A stretch of 64,000 nt of DNA, from positions 372,001 through 436,000 of the forward strand of contig JAUPSS010000004.1 of NCBI GenBank assembly GCA_040285825.1, given 5' to 3'. The DNA is from Eukaryota sp. TZLM1-RC (Eukaryota > Metamonada: BaSk clade). Shown here one piece after another: positions 30,480-40,904 of this stretch. The translations under genes and the position numbers were made by a program. Below the pieces are notes generated by a model. That model worked only from the letters and a program-made list of their open reading frames with translations. It did no database searches and had not been told where the DNA came from. The first letter of the stretch is position 1. Every line of letters begins with the position of its first letter.

Positions 30480-31400
30480 TCATGCACCAATTCTAGTAAT
30501 TCTTTAAAACATACAGTTACTTCTCTAACAATGGTTAAGTCACCTATAAGAACAACATCATCCATATAATCAATCATATTTGAATTTGCAATAAAATAGG
30601 ATGAATGGTCAAACAAAACAAAAGAGGTCCTAACGGATCTCCTTGCTTTACACCACCTGATGAACTCAAAATGTTATTACCAAAATGTAAATTAGAACAT
30701 GTGCTGTATGTTGATTGAAAATACGGCATTAATTCCGGCATATATTGCAATAGAGCACCATGGATACTGCGACAACTGAGTGAATTGAATGCATTATTAA
30801 AATCCAATGACATACAAACATTGGATTCATTTTGGCGAAATAAAACATCAGTAGCAAATATCGCTGAAAAGACTCCATCAGTGGTATTAATTCCATATTG
30901 AAAGGGTAATAAAATCTTTTTTAAACCTGCTTAAGCAACAAGCAGAAAAAATATTCTGTAAGCTCTCAGAGACTGCAATAGGTCGAACATCCATTTTTGA
31001 ATTTTTGACAAGTACCGTCAAACGAGAACTTCGTAATTCTTCTGGGTATTTGAGTTGACCGGTCACTATTTTGTTGAAAAATTTGGTTTATAAAACAAGA
31101 CAATCCTCTGAAGAAATAATTGCCGCTTTTACATGATCAATAGAGATACCAGAAAGTCCGGCAGACTTACCGCGTGGTCTCTTTTTTGTCACTGAAAATA
31201 CTTCTGATGCCATCAATGTATGAGTTTCCGTATAATTTCCGTAAATATTTTGATCCATAATAGGGTCTTCATAAGGATGAAGTATATTTAGTTTATCTAT
31301 TGTATTTTCATTGTTGGGAGATTTCACTCCGGAACTTAAAGCTGACAAAGCCTTGGACCATTTGTTGTCAAAGCATTCATCAATGACTACTATTTATCTA
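30480..31400 (-). pseudogene. LINE-A reverse transcriptase fragment (right arm)
   Basis: Two frames, 31348-31088 (GKSAGLSGISIDHVK) and 30813-30574 (MSLDFNNAFNSL, GVKQGDPLGP), flank a damaged middle with FRPIAV-like sequence. YMDDVVLIGD follows out of frame near 30550. The same short deletion before YMDD is found in the left arm. Dead copy. Confidence 0.85.
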
Positions 31401-32389
31401 CTTTAGAGATTTTTTTAAAGAAGTATTTATTTACTTGAAGGATTCAATTTTAATTTTAATTAATGTTGTTTGGTAATTGTATTTCTTCATTACCACCACT
31501 TAATGAATTTAATTTACTGAATTATTTGGTCAATATTTGGTCTATTGGGGGACCATTTTACATACATTCATTAACCTTGCTACATCCAATGCAGCATATT
31601 TGGGGGTAAATGCCAATAAAGCCAAATTTGTGCATTTACAAACCAGGTGTTTTCAGGCTTTAAATCACCATGAATGACAGATTTAGAATGAATGGAATTA
31701 TTTTCCATTAGCTTTTAAAAACTTACAATAATCATTGGTTTATTATTGGATTTTTGATGAGGTGTTGATCACACAACATGTAAGTTTTAATTTAACAACT
31801 GTTTATTTTTAATTTTAGGTTTTAAGGTTATCGAAAAAGTTTGTTTTTCATTGAACTGTTTTGTCATGGTAAATTTATATTGGAATTTGAACAGCTTTAT
31901 AAATAATTTATTTTTTTCTGATCATGTAATAATTTCGTGTAACCCTTACTAAGTTACCAAAGTTCAACCTGTTTGTTTTCTTTTTTGAACTACTAACCTT
32001 GCTGAAAAACACTAGGAGGCCTCTTGTGTTTTTAATTAACATTATTTGTAGTATCTTGTTTGTTTAAATGTTTCATCAATGATTAGAAAAATTCTAGAAT
32101 TTAAACAATTCAGCAAGAATGATTTTATCAATTGAAGTATTGAAACTCCAGTTTCACTCCTGCTCCCCTTCATAAATATATACAGCCTGGCTTTTTCATT
32201 TCTATTTTTCTGAATACTGTCCTTCTTGAAAACCAGTTTCTGGATTACTCTTCTGAAGGACCAAAAATCAATACTATTGATTTTCGAAGGTATTAATCAA
32301 AATTAAGTAACAATAATAAAGCCCAAAAACACCTCATTCTTAGGGTAGTTGTCCATTGATGGTCATTTAACAATAAACACTAAACATTG

Positions 32390-33010
32390 GTAATTTGGGA
32401 AATTAAACAACTTGAGAGTGAAAAATTTGATATTTTTCAAGATCTAAATCTGGAAGTGCAATAGATCAACATTCAAAATTTGCTAAAAGAGAAGAAAATT
32501 GATTGCGGATTTCATCAAAACCAAAATGACAACCTAAAAATCGTCAGCCTAGTTCAAAATAATTGATGAAATGAACACTTTGATCAACATTAACAAGATC
32601 AACAGGCTCTCTACCAATCAATAAACATTGAAAAATGTTCAAAGAAAGATCAATTTGATGACATCTCTGTTGAGTTTTAGAATTTTATCCCAATGAATCA
32701 ATGAAAATTATTGAAATTTCATCCATATAAGCCAGAATTTTAATTTCGGGATACTGTTTTAATTCACACATTAGAAGTTGATCTGCAAGATGGAAGGAGA
32801 AAGGACCTAATGGATGACCGTGTTTAGCACCAGATGGTGATATCAAATTGAAGATTTCATAGACAGGTGTTCATTGTCCATAAAAATTGAAAAAGAAAGA
32901 CTCAGCTTCTATAAAATGAGAATGATGCAGAAAAATTCCATAACGAAATTTTTCTTTCTCCATGCTCATTCATAATTCAGTTACTTCTAAATCTTCTAGA
33001 GAACGCCTAA
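32390..33010 (-). pseudogene. LINE-C RT fragment (right arm and beyond)
   Basis: Minus-strand RT motif B (a GAKHGHPLG-like segment, about 32825) and YMDD (about 32725), then thumb-like remnants down to 32390. It is the counterpart of 1-480 and 13675-14102. It adds sequence upstream of motif B not present in the left arm because the window starts there. Confidence 0.75.
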
Positions 33011-33045
33011 AAACTCAGTGACTACTTGTTCTGTGTGTAAGACTG

Positions 33046-33282
33046 TTGGTCAAACAAAACAACATGTCCTTTTCGGATTTAATTTATGTCTTTCGTGTGG
33101 AAAAATTATTCCCCTCTTTAATTATTATATGGAATAATCGTATCATTTTTGCTTTGTACAGAAGTGTTCCCAAGTACTTAAATTTAATGATGTCCAAGCT
33201 GTATAAGGATTCATCAAGAGTTGGCGTGGAGAATTTTGTTTCTTATGTGTTTTGGTTTGTTTCGTTTTGCTTTGTTGAATAA
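33046..33282 (+). pseudogene. LINE C-terminal fragment (78 codons)
   Basis: The frame contains IIWNNRIIFALYRSVPKYLN, which matches the WQNRIVFSIFKGM segment that closes LINE-A and LINE-C proteins. It ends at 33282, 58 bases before the mannosidase start codon. The upstream part of the element is missing. Confidence 0.6.
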
Positions 33283-33340
33283 CTAACGAAATTGCATCTT
33301 TTCAGTTCAATCAACCCAAACTATCACCATCCCATCCATT

Positions 33341-35815
33341 ATGGTACTACAACTCTTTCACTTACTGTTGTTCACCTCTGTTCTTGGTTTTAATGTTCAC
33401 CTTGTACCCCACAGTCACATCGACCATGGCTGGCTCCACACAATTGATTATTACCAATCAAAAGCATTCACCATTCTTGACTCTGTCTTTGCCTCCTTGT
33501 TAGATGACGCTAATAGAACTTTCACATGGTCAGAGACCTACTATTTCCATAAATGGTTTCTTAATCTAAATACTTCTTCTCAAGCAACATTCAAACTACT
33601 TCTATCCAATGAGCAGTTTACCATGGTTCACGGAGGCTTGGTTTCTAGTGATGAAGCAACAACAACTCTTGAGGGAACCTTTCTTCAGTTTCACAATGGA
33701 TTTAATTTACTTACAGAATTAAATATTTCCCACGCTCCTGTCCTGTTTAATATTGACTCATTTGGGCATTCTCAACATCATTTATATGCAGCTTGTCAAT
33801 TAGGGTTCAAATATGCATTATTGAACCGTATTCATTATGATCAAAAGTCTTTTATTTTCGACTCTCATGAAGGGGTTTTTAACTGGTTTCATGATGATGA
33901 TTGCAGTTTGATTGCTCACCTCTTAGATAATCACTATAGGTCACCTGAAGGTTTTGATTTTGAGAAGGAAGAAATTGAGGAGTTGTCAACTATCAATATT
34001 TGGGAGCGTAGTCAGAAATTAGTTAGTGATCTCTTCAATAGATCAGCGAATTATTGCCAAAATTTTGACAATTGTGAGATTCTAATTCTAATTGGTGATG
34101 ATTTTCGCTTCCTAAATTCTAGTATTCAATTTACTAATTGGGATAAATTAATTTCATTTATTAATTACCATTACCAGAATATCTCTGTCTTCTATTCAAA
34201 TCCGTCCAATTATTTTAATTCGATTCTTGAAAAAAAGAAATCAATAAGTAGATATTCTACCAATTTTTTGCCTTATGCTGATTCTAAATACAGTTATTGG
34301 ACTGGTTTTTACTCAACAAAACCCTATTTAAAATATATAATTAGAAAATTAGAATCTTTTACTCTACTTCTACAGTTTGACAAAGTCACCCAACTCTACA
34401 GTAAGGTCTACAGTAAGGTCTACAGTAGAGTTTTGGAGACGACTTGTCTTCTACAACATCACGATTCCATTACAGCAACGTCGAAGCAAGAGGTTCTTAA
34501 TGATTATGTCGACCGAGCTGAGCAGTCACTACTTTTAATCAATCAATCTGATTATTTTGAACGACTGCCTAATTTTTTGACAGTCAAGAACCCTGGAAAC
34601 CGTCTCATCAAGAGTTTTTCTTTTTCTATTCCAGTAATACATCCTCCTTTCGCTTTAATTAATTCTAAAAACAATTCTGTGCCCTATGTGTTGATCCCTT
34701 CTTCAAAATGTCCTGATCTTGATGTGAGCTGTCCTTCAAAATTTGTGGATGTCACAGTTTACCATACAATAAGGGGTTCTTCTAGGGTTACTTTTCGAGT
34801 GGTAGATGAAGAAAAGAGCCAATACAGAAAAAGGTTTGCAATGGTGAACGTGTTTCTTAAACAGAAGAATTCCACCTTTATTGACCATTTTAATGATTTA
34901 AAAAGGACTTACTTACCAAGAATTTTGTCTTTTTCAAATTACATTGATATTCCAGAAGTTATCGAAACGGGAAACCTTACAATCAAATCAAATGGAATGA
35001 TTGAAAAGTTCAAAAATGAACAATTTTCCACCAATTTCTTTATCTTACCTGCTGGTCGCTCGGGTTCTTATGTATTTAACCCAATACCGACAGCATTATT
35101 AATAAGATTTGACGTGGAAATGGTTATTCTTTCTGAAAGTAGCTTTGGATCCACCGTTGCCTTTTTCACTTCTCTTGGATCTGTTATCAAGTATTCTCAA
35201 AGATTTCAAGAGAATTCTTTCTTTGATTTGTCTTTTTTGATCTTTCCACCTGATAATACTGAAGTTTTTCTTCGTGTAGCCCCAAGTTTTTCCAATTCAA
35301 ATGGTTTCTATCACAATAGCTTACAATATCTCCCTACTGATTCTAATCAACGAGAACCATATCCAAGTCGTATTTTCCCTGCAGTGACGTCAGCTGCATT
35401 GACCAGCCCTGACTCTCACGTTATTGTCGATATTTTTCATTCAATGGGAGCTCATTTTGGTGCTGGTTTTCTTGATTTATTGGTATCTCGACATTCTGAA
35501 AATGATGATTATAAGGGTTTAAATGAAGGAAACCTATCACGTGATGTCTTTAATTATGACCTCATCATATCAATTCTGACTGGGAAACTAGATCACTGTA
35601 GACAGCCAGTTAAGTTTCCTTTTGTTCTTGGTTCTGATAGTTTTCTGCCTGAAATACGGTTCAATCTGGATCAAAACGACCGAGTACTATCCTTTTCTGA
35701 TCGTGGAGCAGTTGTGGAAGTTGAGCTTTTGAAATGTAGTTATTTTGATGGTAATCTTAGACATCTATATGCTACCAAATTAATTTCTAAATGGTCATTA
35801 AACTTTCCTTTGTAA
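33341..35815 (+). CDS. Glycoside hydrolase family 38 alpha-mannosidase
   Basis: A complete 824-residue ORF with a signal peptide (MVLQLFHLLLFTSVLGF). GH38 enzymes remove alpha-linked mannose in the lysosome or Golgi and use zinc. Visible landmarks: PHSHIDHGWLHT (residues 23-34, with His26 and Asp28 as the expected zinc ligands), GGLVSSDEA (98-106), NIDSFGHS (137-144, Asp139 the expected nucleophile), and HHDSITATSK (373-382; usually HHDAITGTA). All catalytic positions are present. The protein is shorter than the usual 950-1100 residues, and there are many N-glycosylation sequons, which favours a lumenal, lysosomal-type enzyme. Around residues 352-363 a YSKV unit is repeated three times from a 12-base tandem repeat. 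No introns are needed. Confidence 0.93.
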   Translation: MVLQLFHLLLFTSVLGFNVHLVPHSHIDHGWLHTIDYYQSKAFTILDSVFASLLDDANRTFTWSETYYFHKWFLNLNTSSQATFKLLLSNEQFTMVHGGLVSSDEATTTLEGTFLQFHNGFNLLTELNISHAPVLFNIDSFGHSQHHLYAACQLGFKYALLNRIHYDQKSFIFDSHEGVFNWFHDDDCSLIAHLLDNHYRSPEGFDFEKEEIEELSTINIWERSQKLVSDLFNRSANYCQNFDNCEILILIGDDFRFLNSSIQFTNWDKLISFINYHYQNISVFYSNPSNYFNSILEKKKSISRYSTNFLPYADSKYSYWTGFYSTKPYLKYIIRKLESFTLLLQFDKVTQLYSKVYSKVYSRVLETTCLLQHHDSITATSKQEVLNDYVDRAEQSLLLINQSDYFERLPNFLTVKNPGNRLIKSFSFSIPVIHPPFALINSKNNSVPYVLIPSSKCPDLDVSCPSKFVDVTVYHTIRGSSRVTFRVVDEEKSQYRKRFAMVNVFLKQKNSTFIDHFNDLKRTYLPRILSFSNYIDIPEVIETGNLTIKSNGMIEKFKNEQFSTNFFILPAGRSGSYVFNPIPTALLIRFDVEMVILSESSFGSTVAFFTSLGSVIKYSQRFQENSFFDLSFLIFPPDNTEVFLRVAPSFSNSNGFYHNSLQYLPTDSNQREPYPSRIFPAVTSAALTSPDSHVIVDIFHSMGAHFGAGFLDLLVSRHSENDDYKGLNEGNLSRDVFNYDLIISILTGKLDHCRQPVKFPFVLGSDSFLPEIRFNLDQNDRVLSFSDRGAVVEVELLKCSYFDGNLRHLYATKLISKWSLNFPL

Positions 35816-36952
35816 GTTATTGGTTGGTTAATTAATCTAAAAAATTGTACTTTTTGGATTTGAAAACAATTCTTCAATCTCAGTGTCTTTTCATTTTCTT
35901 GGTATTTTCATTGAATTTTGCTCATTTTATTTTTTCTGATTTGAGTTGAGGTCTTTATCTTCTTTTCTTTTACTTTAACCCCAGTTTTATTGGAAGTGGA
36001 TTATATTGAACTGATTATAGATAGAGTTTGTTTGTTTATTTATTTATTTATTAATTGCTTTAATGCGTCAACATTTTTGGATTTTTCATTCGGACTGAAT
36101 GCTTAATTGATGAATGAAGCTTTTGGCTTTAGGTCATAATTTACATTTTCAATTTTGTTTCCTTTAGGTCACAATTTACGAAATTTTCTACGTTCCAATC
36201 AATTTACTTTCAAATCTTCCATGAGATCAATCTACAGCTTGGTGATTCAACATTCAATTATATTATTAATTATTTAATTAATTCTTTAATTAAGTTAAGA
36301 TCAAATACTTCATTTTATTTAGTAATGTGATGTGATTTAGAAATGTAGAGTCAACTTAACTTTGCGGATGACTAGTCTTAAGCCATTTTTTAATGATCAA
36401 GACCTTGTTGATTTGGCTTCATTTCTAGTTTTATTAAAAGAATACATCAAAAACTATATTGTCATTCAAAGTAAACTTCAACAATCCTATGTAATTTACA
36501 TTTTAATCAGACGTATTTATTCTTGTGTCCATCAGTTACAATTTGGCTTGTTAGTGTATGTTGGTTTGACTGTGCACATTGATGTGAAATCAACTCAAAA
36601 AAATACAATCACTACAATGCTTTCATCAAACAACTACCAGGTTTTAATGCCTAGTTGGCTCAAAAGTGTACTGTTTTCCGGGTGATTACAGTTGATCTCA
36701 CAGAATTGTGGCAAGGAACTTTTCCTATATGACTCACAAAATTTAAAGCATTTGTCTCTTCATTTGAGCTTATATGTGCCATCATAATGCATCATGATGA
36801 TATAGATCCTTCAAAAGAGGGTCATTATACTTGTTGGAGTGATTGAAACTAAAAACAACAATAATTATGTTTCTCATCTTGCTATAACCATTTTAAGCCA
36901 TAATAAACTGCACTAGCAAAAAACAAATAAGAATATATACAGAAATTACAGA
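35816..36952. other. Intergenic region with weak ORF
   Basis: Contains the 3' flanks of two convergent genes and a TTTA microsatellite near 36037-36053. A plus-strand frame with ATG at 36368 (about 105 codons, ending 36685) has no recognisable features and is probably chance. Confidence 0.4.
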
Positions 36953-37695
36953 CTATTTATTAATTGATAACAAACTAAGCTTATGAATAGCTTCATAGCT
37001 ACATTTATCACGAGCAAGCTCACCCACACTCTCAGAATTGGAAGATAACAGATATCTCTGTCCATCCTCCAACACCAAAAAGCATGAGCAAGTGTTCTTC
37101 GTCTTGCTGGAAATCTGGTCAGACTTGGATGTAAACTCCAATATCTTCTGGACTTCGAGCTTTTGCAGAAGGTTAAACGAAGATCCCTTGTGTTTTTTGA
37201 AAATATCCAGTATTTGTGGCGTTATCTGTGGATTCTCAGTAAAGTATTTCTTCAAAACCATGTCACTGGCAGCGTAAAGAGAAGGATGTTTACGTGGAGC
37301 AGCTCCTTCGCCTGATAACTTGTTGTTCACAGTAACGGAGGAATACCTGACGTGAGGAAAAGAAAGACACATACCACATAACGTCAGAGGTGCTCTCAAG
37401 GTCAAAGTTTATTGAAACACGTTGACCAGCAAATATAGATTTAAGAAATGTTGTGGGGTTGTTCTGAGATCTTCGGTCAAGGAAAGACCTACACTGTGAA
37501 ATAATCACAGTTGGTACAGACGCTTGCCAAAGTGTTTGAACCATTGTTAAAGATAATACTTATAACAAGGGAATGTGGGTGCTTAATGGACCCAAATTGC
37601 AGTATGAAATTGGAGAATTTGTTCTGTTTAAACTTTGAATCTTTGAACAGCAGTTGCTCTCTGCACTCCTTTAATTCAATAAGCATCATGTACAT
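36953..37695 (-). CDS. Three-exon gene of unknown function, two 28-nt introns
   Basis: Exons 37695-37522, 37493-37375 and 37346-36953 join into a 228-residue frame (687 bases including the stop). Intron 1 (37494-37521) runs GTCTGTACC...TTTCACAG and intron 2 (37347-37374) GTATGTGTC...CACGTCAG. Each is exactly 28 nt with GT-AG ends, and removal restores one continuous frame (NTLAS joined to CRSFL, then VMW joined to YSSVTV). The last 70 residues (ILEFTSKSDQ, FLVLEDGQRYLLSS, then a helix-like ELARDKCSYEAIHKL) are laid out somewhat like a double-stranded-RNA-binding fold, but the match is weak. The start ATG at 37695 is the first in frame. Confidence 0.6.
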
Positions 37696-37929
37696 CCAAA
37701 CATGTTCATGTTAATTATTAAAGCATTTCAAATTCTATTCCACATTTGTTGTTGACTTATAGAAGGAATCCCTTAACAAATAGACATCTCACGCATTTGG
37801 CCTCAGTCCTACAATCTCAGTCTATGCTTCCATGATCTATAAATCATTGTTGATTGCTTCAAGTGATACCTACTTACCTAGCAACCCTTTACCAATACAC
37901 CACACATACCTTTTGCTTGTACCCTCTCA

Positions 37930-39540
37930 ATGGCAAACAAACTACGTGATGTTTTCTTTCTCATCCTCTTCGTGGCTACCATCGTCGTCAACCTCTTCAT
38001 CTCTAGTTATGCATTCCGTAATGGTGATCCTACTCTCCTTTACGTTCCTCTTGACACTGATGCTCTTGCCTGCGGTATAGACTTCCCTGCCCGTCCTGTC
38101 CTTTTCTTCCCCGATCAATTGGACTTTTCTCATTCCATCTGCATTGAAGAGTGTCCTACCACCAACTCTACCACTGAAATCGACGGCACCACCATCCACC
38201 TTTACCCTACATCAAACATCTTCGACCGTTGCCTCTCTCCTTCCATGATTAAACCATTTGCTGATTACTTTGGGGGAGATTTTCTTCACAAAACATTAAT
38301 TGGATTGAGAGGCAGTTCATCGGTTCTTGTTGAATCCCTTTTTCTCACCATTTTTCTTTCCTTTACAACTCTTTTGCTACTCAATTTCACCGCTTCCTTT
38401 ATTGTTTACATTCTGATTGGAGCTGTCTACGTTGCTGCTTGGATGATTACCATAAAGCTACATAATGATTCAAGAGACACTAATGCATCAAATAAGCAGT
38501 TCTATCTCTCTATGGCTGCGTGGTTGGGGTTGCTCATCCTTACAATATCCTTAATTATCTGCAGAAAAGCTATTCGTTTGTCAATTACATTAATAAAACA
38601 AGCGAGAAATGCGTTGAAAGCAATGCCCTCTTTGTTTCTTGCTCCTATTTTAACCTGGTCTTTACTCGTCTGCTTTCTTGTTTTTTACGCTGTTCCTTCT
38701 GTAGCTGGTTACTATTCAACTGGTGAATTTAACTATGAAGATGGTAAACGGTCGTTTGACTTCTCAAGACACACTCAGTTCTTGCTAGGTTTCCATTTCT
38801 TTTTCATGACTTGGATTATTGCCTATTTATTTGCACTTACCACTGCTAGTATTGCTGCGAGTATTTCAGGTTGGTGGACTCATAACTCATCGTTGCCGTT
38901 TAATTGGATACAGAAAATGGGTAAGATTAGCTTATTCAATACTGGTTCTTTGGCTTTTGGTTCTTTCCTAGTTGCATTACTGGCTATATTCAAGGGAATT
39001 GTTAGGTTCATTTATGCTAGAACTCGAAATATTGCAAATAGGCCCGGAATATCGATATTTTCCAAGATTTTGTTCTGTCTTGTCAGTTGTATGGAAAAAG
39101 GTGTCAAGTATCTCAACCGTAATGTGTATATTCTTATTGGAATTGGTAATTATTCCTTCTTTTCTGCGGCAGGTAAGGCCATGGGTCTGTTGTGTAGTAA
39201 CATTAGAAGATCCTTTACATTGAATTTTATCTTGGGAACTCTATTATTTATTCTAAAAATAGGCATTTCTTCTTTTTCCACTTGGATGGTGTCACTGAGG
39301 ATCAAAGATGAAGTTGCTGCTGGTTTTGAAACCGTGTTGGTTGCTTGTTTCTTAATTAGTTTTATTATAGCCTCAATAGTTTTTTCGGTGTTTTCCATTA
39401 TAGTTGAAACTCTTTTCCTATCTTTTTTGATTGAGGAAGGGAGCGCACAGTTTGGAATACTCTCTAGGCGTAATCTTCTGTTTAAAAGTGATGTTGTAGA
39501 TGGATTGGGATCACCAGTGGCTCAGGATGTCACGATGTAA
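37930..39540 (+). CDS. Choline transporter-like (CTL/SLC44 family) membrane protein
   Basis: A complete 536-residue ORF with about ten hydrophobic helices. The first helix (about 8-28) is followed by a large cysteine-bearing extracellular loop, as in CTL proteins. Family motifs are visible near the C-terminus: NTGSLAFGSFLVALL, NRNVYILIGIGNYSFFSAAGKA, and a final VETLFLSFLIEE, which corresponds to the DTLFLCFxED-like end of the family. SLC44 proteins move choline or related amines across membranes. The stop is followed at once by an AATAAA. It is transcribed divergently from the three-exon gene, about 235 bases apart. Confidence 0.88.
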   Translation: MANKLRDVFFLILFVATIVVNLFISSYAFRNGDPTLLYVPLDTDALACGIDFPARPVLFFPDQLDFSHSICIEECPTTNSTTEIDGTTIHLYPTSNIFDRCLSPSMIKPFADYFGGDFLHKTLIGLRGSSSVLVESLFLTIFLSFTTLLLLNFTASFIVYILIGAVYVAAWMITIKLHNDSRDTNASNKQFYLSMAAWLGLLILTISLIICRKAIRLSITLIKQARNALKAMPSLFLAPILTWSLLVCFLVFYAVPSVAGYYSTGEFNYEDGKRSFDFSRHTQFLLGFHFFFMTWIIAYLFALTTASIAASISGWWTHNSSLPFNWIQKMGKISLFNTGSLAFGSFLVALLAIFKGIVRFIYARTRNIANRPGISIFSKILFCLVSCMEKGVKYLNRNVYILIGIGNYSFFSAAGKAMGLLCSNIRRSFTLNFILGTLLFILKIGISSFSTWMVSLRIKDEVAAGFETVLVACFLISFIIASIVFSVFSIIVETLFLSFLIEEGSAQFGILSRRNLLFKSDVVDGLGSPVAQDVTM

Positions 39541-40464
39541 AAATTTGGTAAATAAAGTTTTGGTTTTTTGAAAATTTGTTTTTTGGGAGACAAGCAGACA
39601 AAAAACCTTTTTTGGCCAGATTTGCTATTTTGCGTGACACGTGCACTTCCGGCTTTGGTCAATATCTATTCTTAACACTCTTTAACATGTTGTTTCTTTT
39701 TGGAAGATAAGGATTGAGTCGTGGTACTTTTTTGTTGCAACCCACTCTATAATTAATGTATCTCTATTTATTTTAGTCAAAGCCAATATACTTCAAAAGA
39801 GAGAACTGCGGCACAAAGAGTTCTTTTAAAGAAGGTCAAGCGGTTTGTCTCAAGAATCCAGGGTGACTGAAAATACAATTCAGAAACAATAAACAAACAG
39901 ATATCTTTAATCATTATGATTCAGAAGCAATTTTACAATGGAAAATGTTTGAGCACATAGTTATTCTTATAAATCAGTTAACCACGACATTAGTTCATGT
40001 CTCTTAACGAAAGTATTCTTGCATTAATATTAAACCTTAAACCTAGTAAAATAGACAAGATGGAAGGAAATTCAAACTCACCAACTTTGGTACAGTTGAG
40101 TCAGACAACATTATTGCTGCACCAACGACTTAATTACTCAAGAGCACTTAATTTCCAGATCTGATTACATACTTAACACCAATTGTGCAACTGAACTACC
40201 AGATATCCAGATGATTTTATGATGAAGAAGACTATTTCACTTTTAAGAAGAAGTGGCAAGTTGTACTATCACATCAATGTACCAATGTATGATAAACAAA
40301 TACACATGGACAGGCCCAAGAATTGACAATGATTATCCTATGGTATTATGGTATTCTTGGTATAGAATTTTTTAGCAAATGTTGATTTCAATTTGTATTA
40401 AAGCAAAAATAACAATAGTTTTCAATCTCCAAACGATTTATTTTCTAAAACTATGGGCTGTACA
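39541..40464. other. Intergenic region
   Basis: No gene, RNA gene or transposon piece recognised. An AATAAA just after the SLC44 stop codon may be its polyadenylation signal. Confidence 0.45.
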
Positions 40465-40776
40465 TCAGAGGTCGTTCATTTCGGGCATATGTGGACCACA
40501 TGGAACATCAAAACCTTGACAAACAGGAGTATCCAACCAAAACTTACAGTAGGAGCCGGGATCTAAACTTTCACAGAATTCATGTCCACCACAAGGAACG
40601 TCAATATGTTGGCAAACGGGGATGTGTAACCAGTGCTTACAATAAGAACATGGTCTGAGACTGTTGCAAAATTCGTCACCATTGAAATCATTGTTGTTGT
40701 CGTTGTTATCATTGTGGTCGTGTCCACTAGCAAATGTTAAAGCTAATACTGCTGCTAACAGAAAAAGGTACTTCAT
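40465..40776 (-). CDS. Small secreted protein with two cysteine-rich repeats
   Basis: A complete 103-residue ORF with ATG at 40776. It has a signal peptide (MKYLFLLAAVLALTFASG), an Asn/Asp/His-rich linker (residues 19-34) that may bind metal, and two tandem units of about 30 residues, each of the form EFC-x-SL-x-P-x-SYCK-x-WL-x2-PVCQ-x2-DVPCG (from about residues 35 and 66). Each unit has four cysteines, suggesting two disulfides. A short acidic tail follows. I do not know this family. It is the last host-type gene before the tandem array. Confidence 0.75.
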   Translation of the reverse strand: MKYLFLLAAVLALTFASGHDHNDNNDNNNDFNGDEFCNSLRPCSYCKHWLHIPVCQHIDVPCGGHEFCESLDPGSYCKFWLDTPVCQGFDVPCGPHMPEMNDL

Positions 40777-40904
40777 TGGAGTCGAATAAATGGGTATTTC
40801 CTAGTCAAAGCCCATTTAACTGAGAACTTTACAGTGCTGTAAAGTTTAGGAATTATTTAAAAATGATAAATAATTAATTAAATACGTCTGCATATTTATT
40901 GAAT

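Larger units (their letters stand above)
29779..32845. repeat. Right arm of the 3.07-kb inverted repeat
   Basis: Reverse complement of 1-3088. It contains a minus-strand LINE-A RT, the small frame at 29855-30170, the non-coding block 31400-32390 (no gene seen) and the LINE-C RT scrap. Similarity of the LINE-C part continues beyond 32845, matching the copy at 13675-13748, so the true left end of the left arm lies outside the window. Confidence 0.9.

Noticed and set aside
36368-36685. Plus-strand 105-codon ORF
   Set aside because: No domain, signal or conservation evidence; AT-rich intergenic DNA gives such frames by chance.
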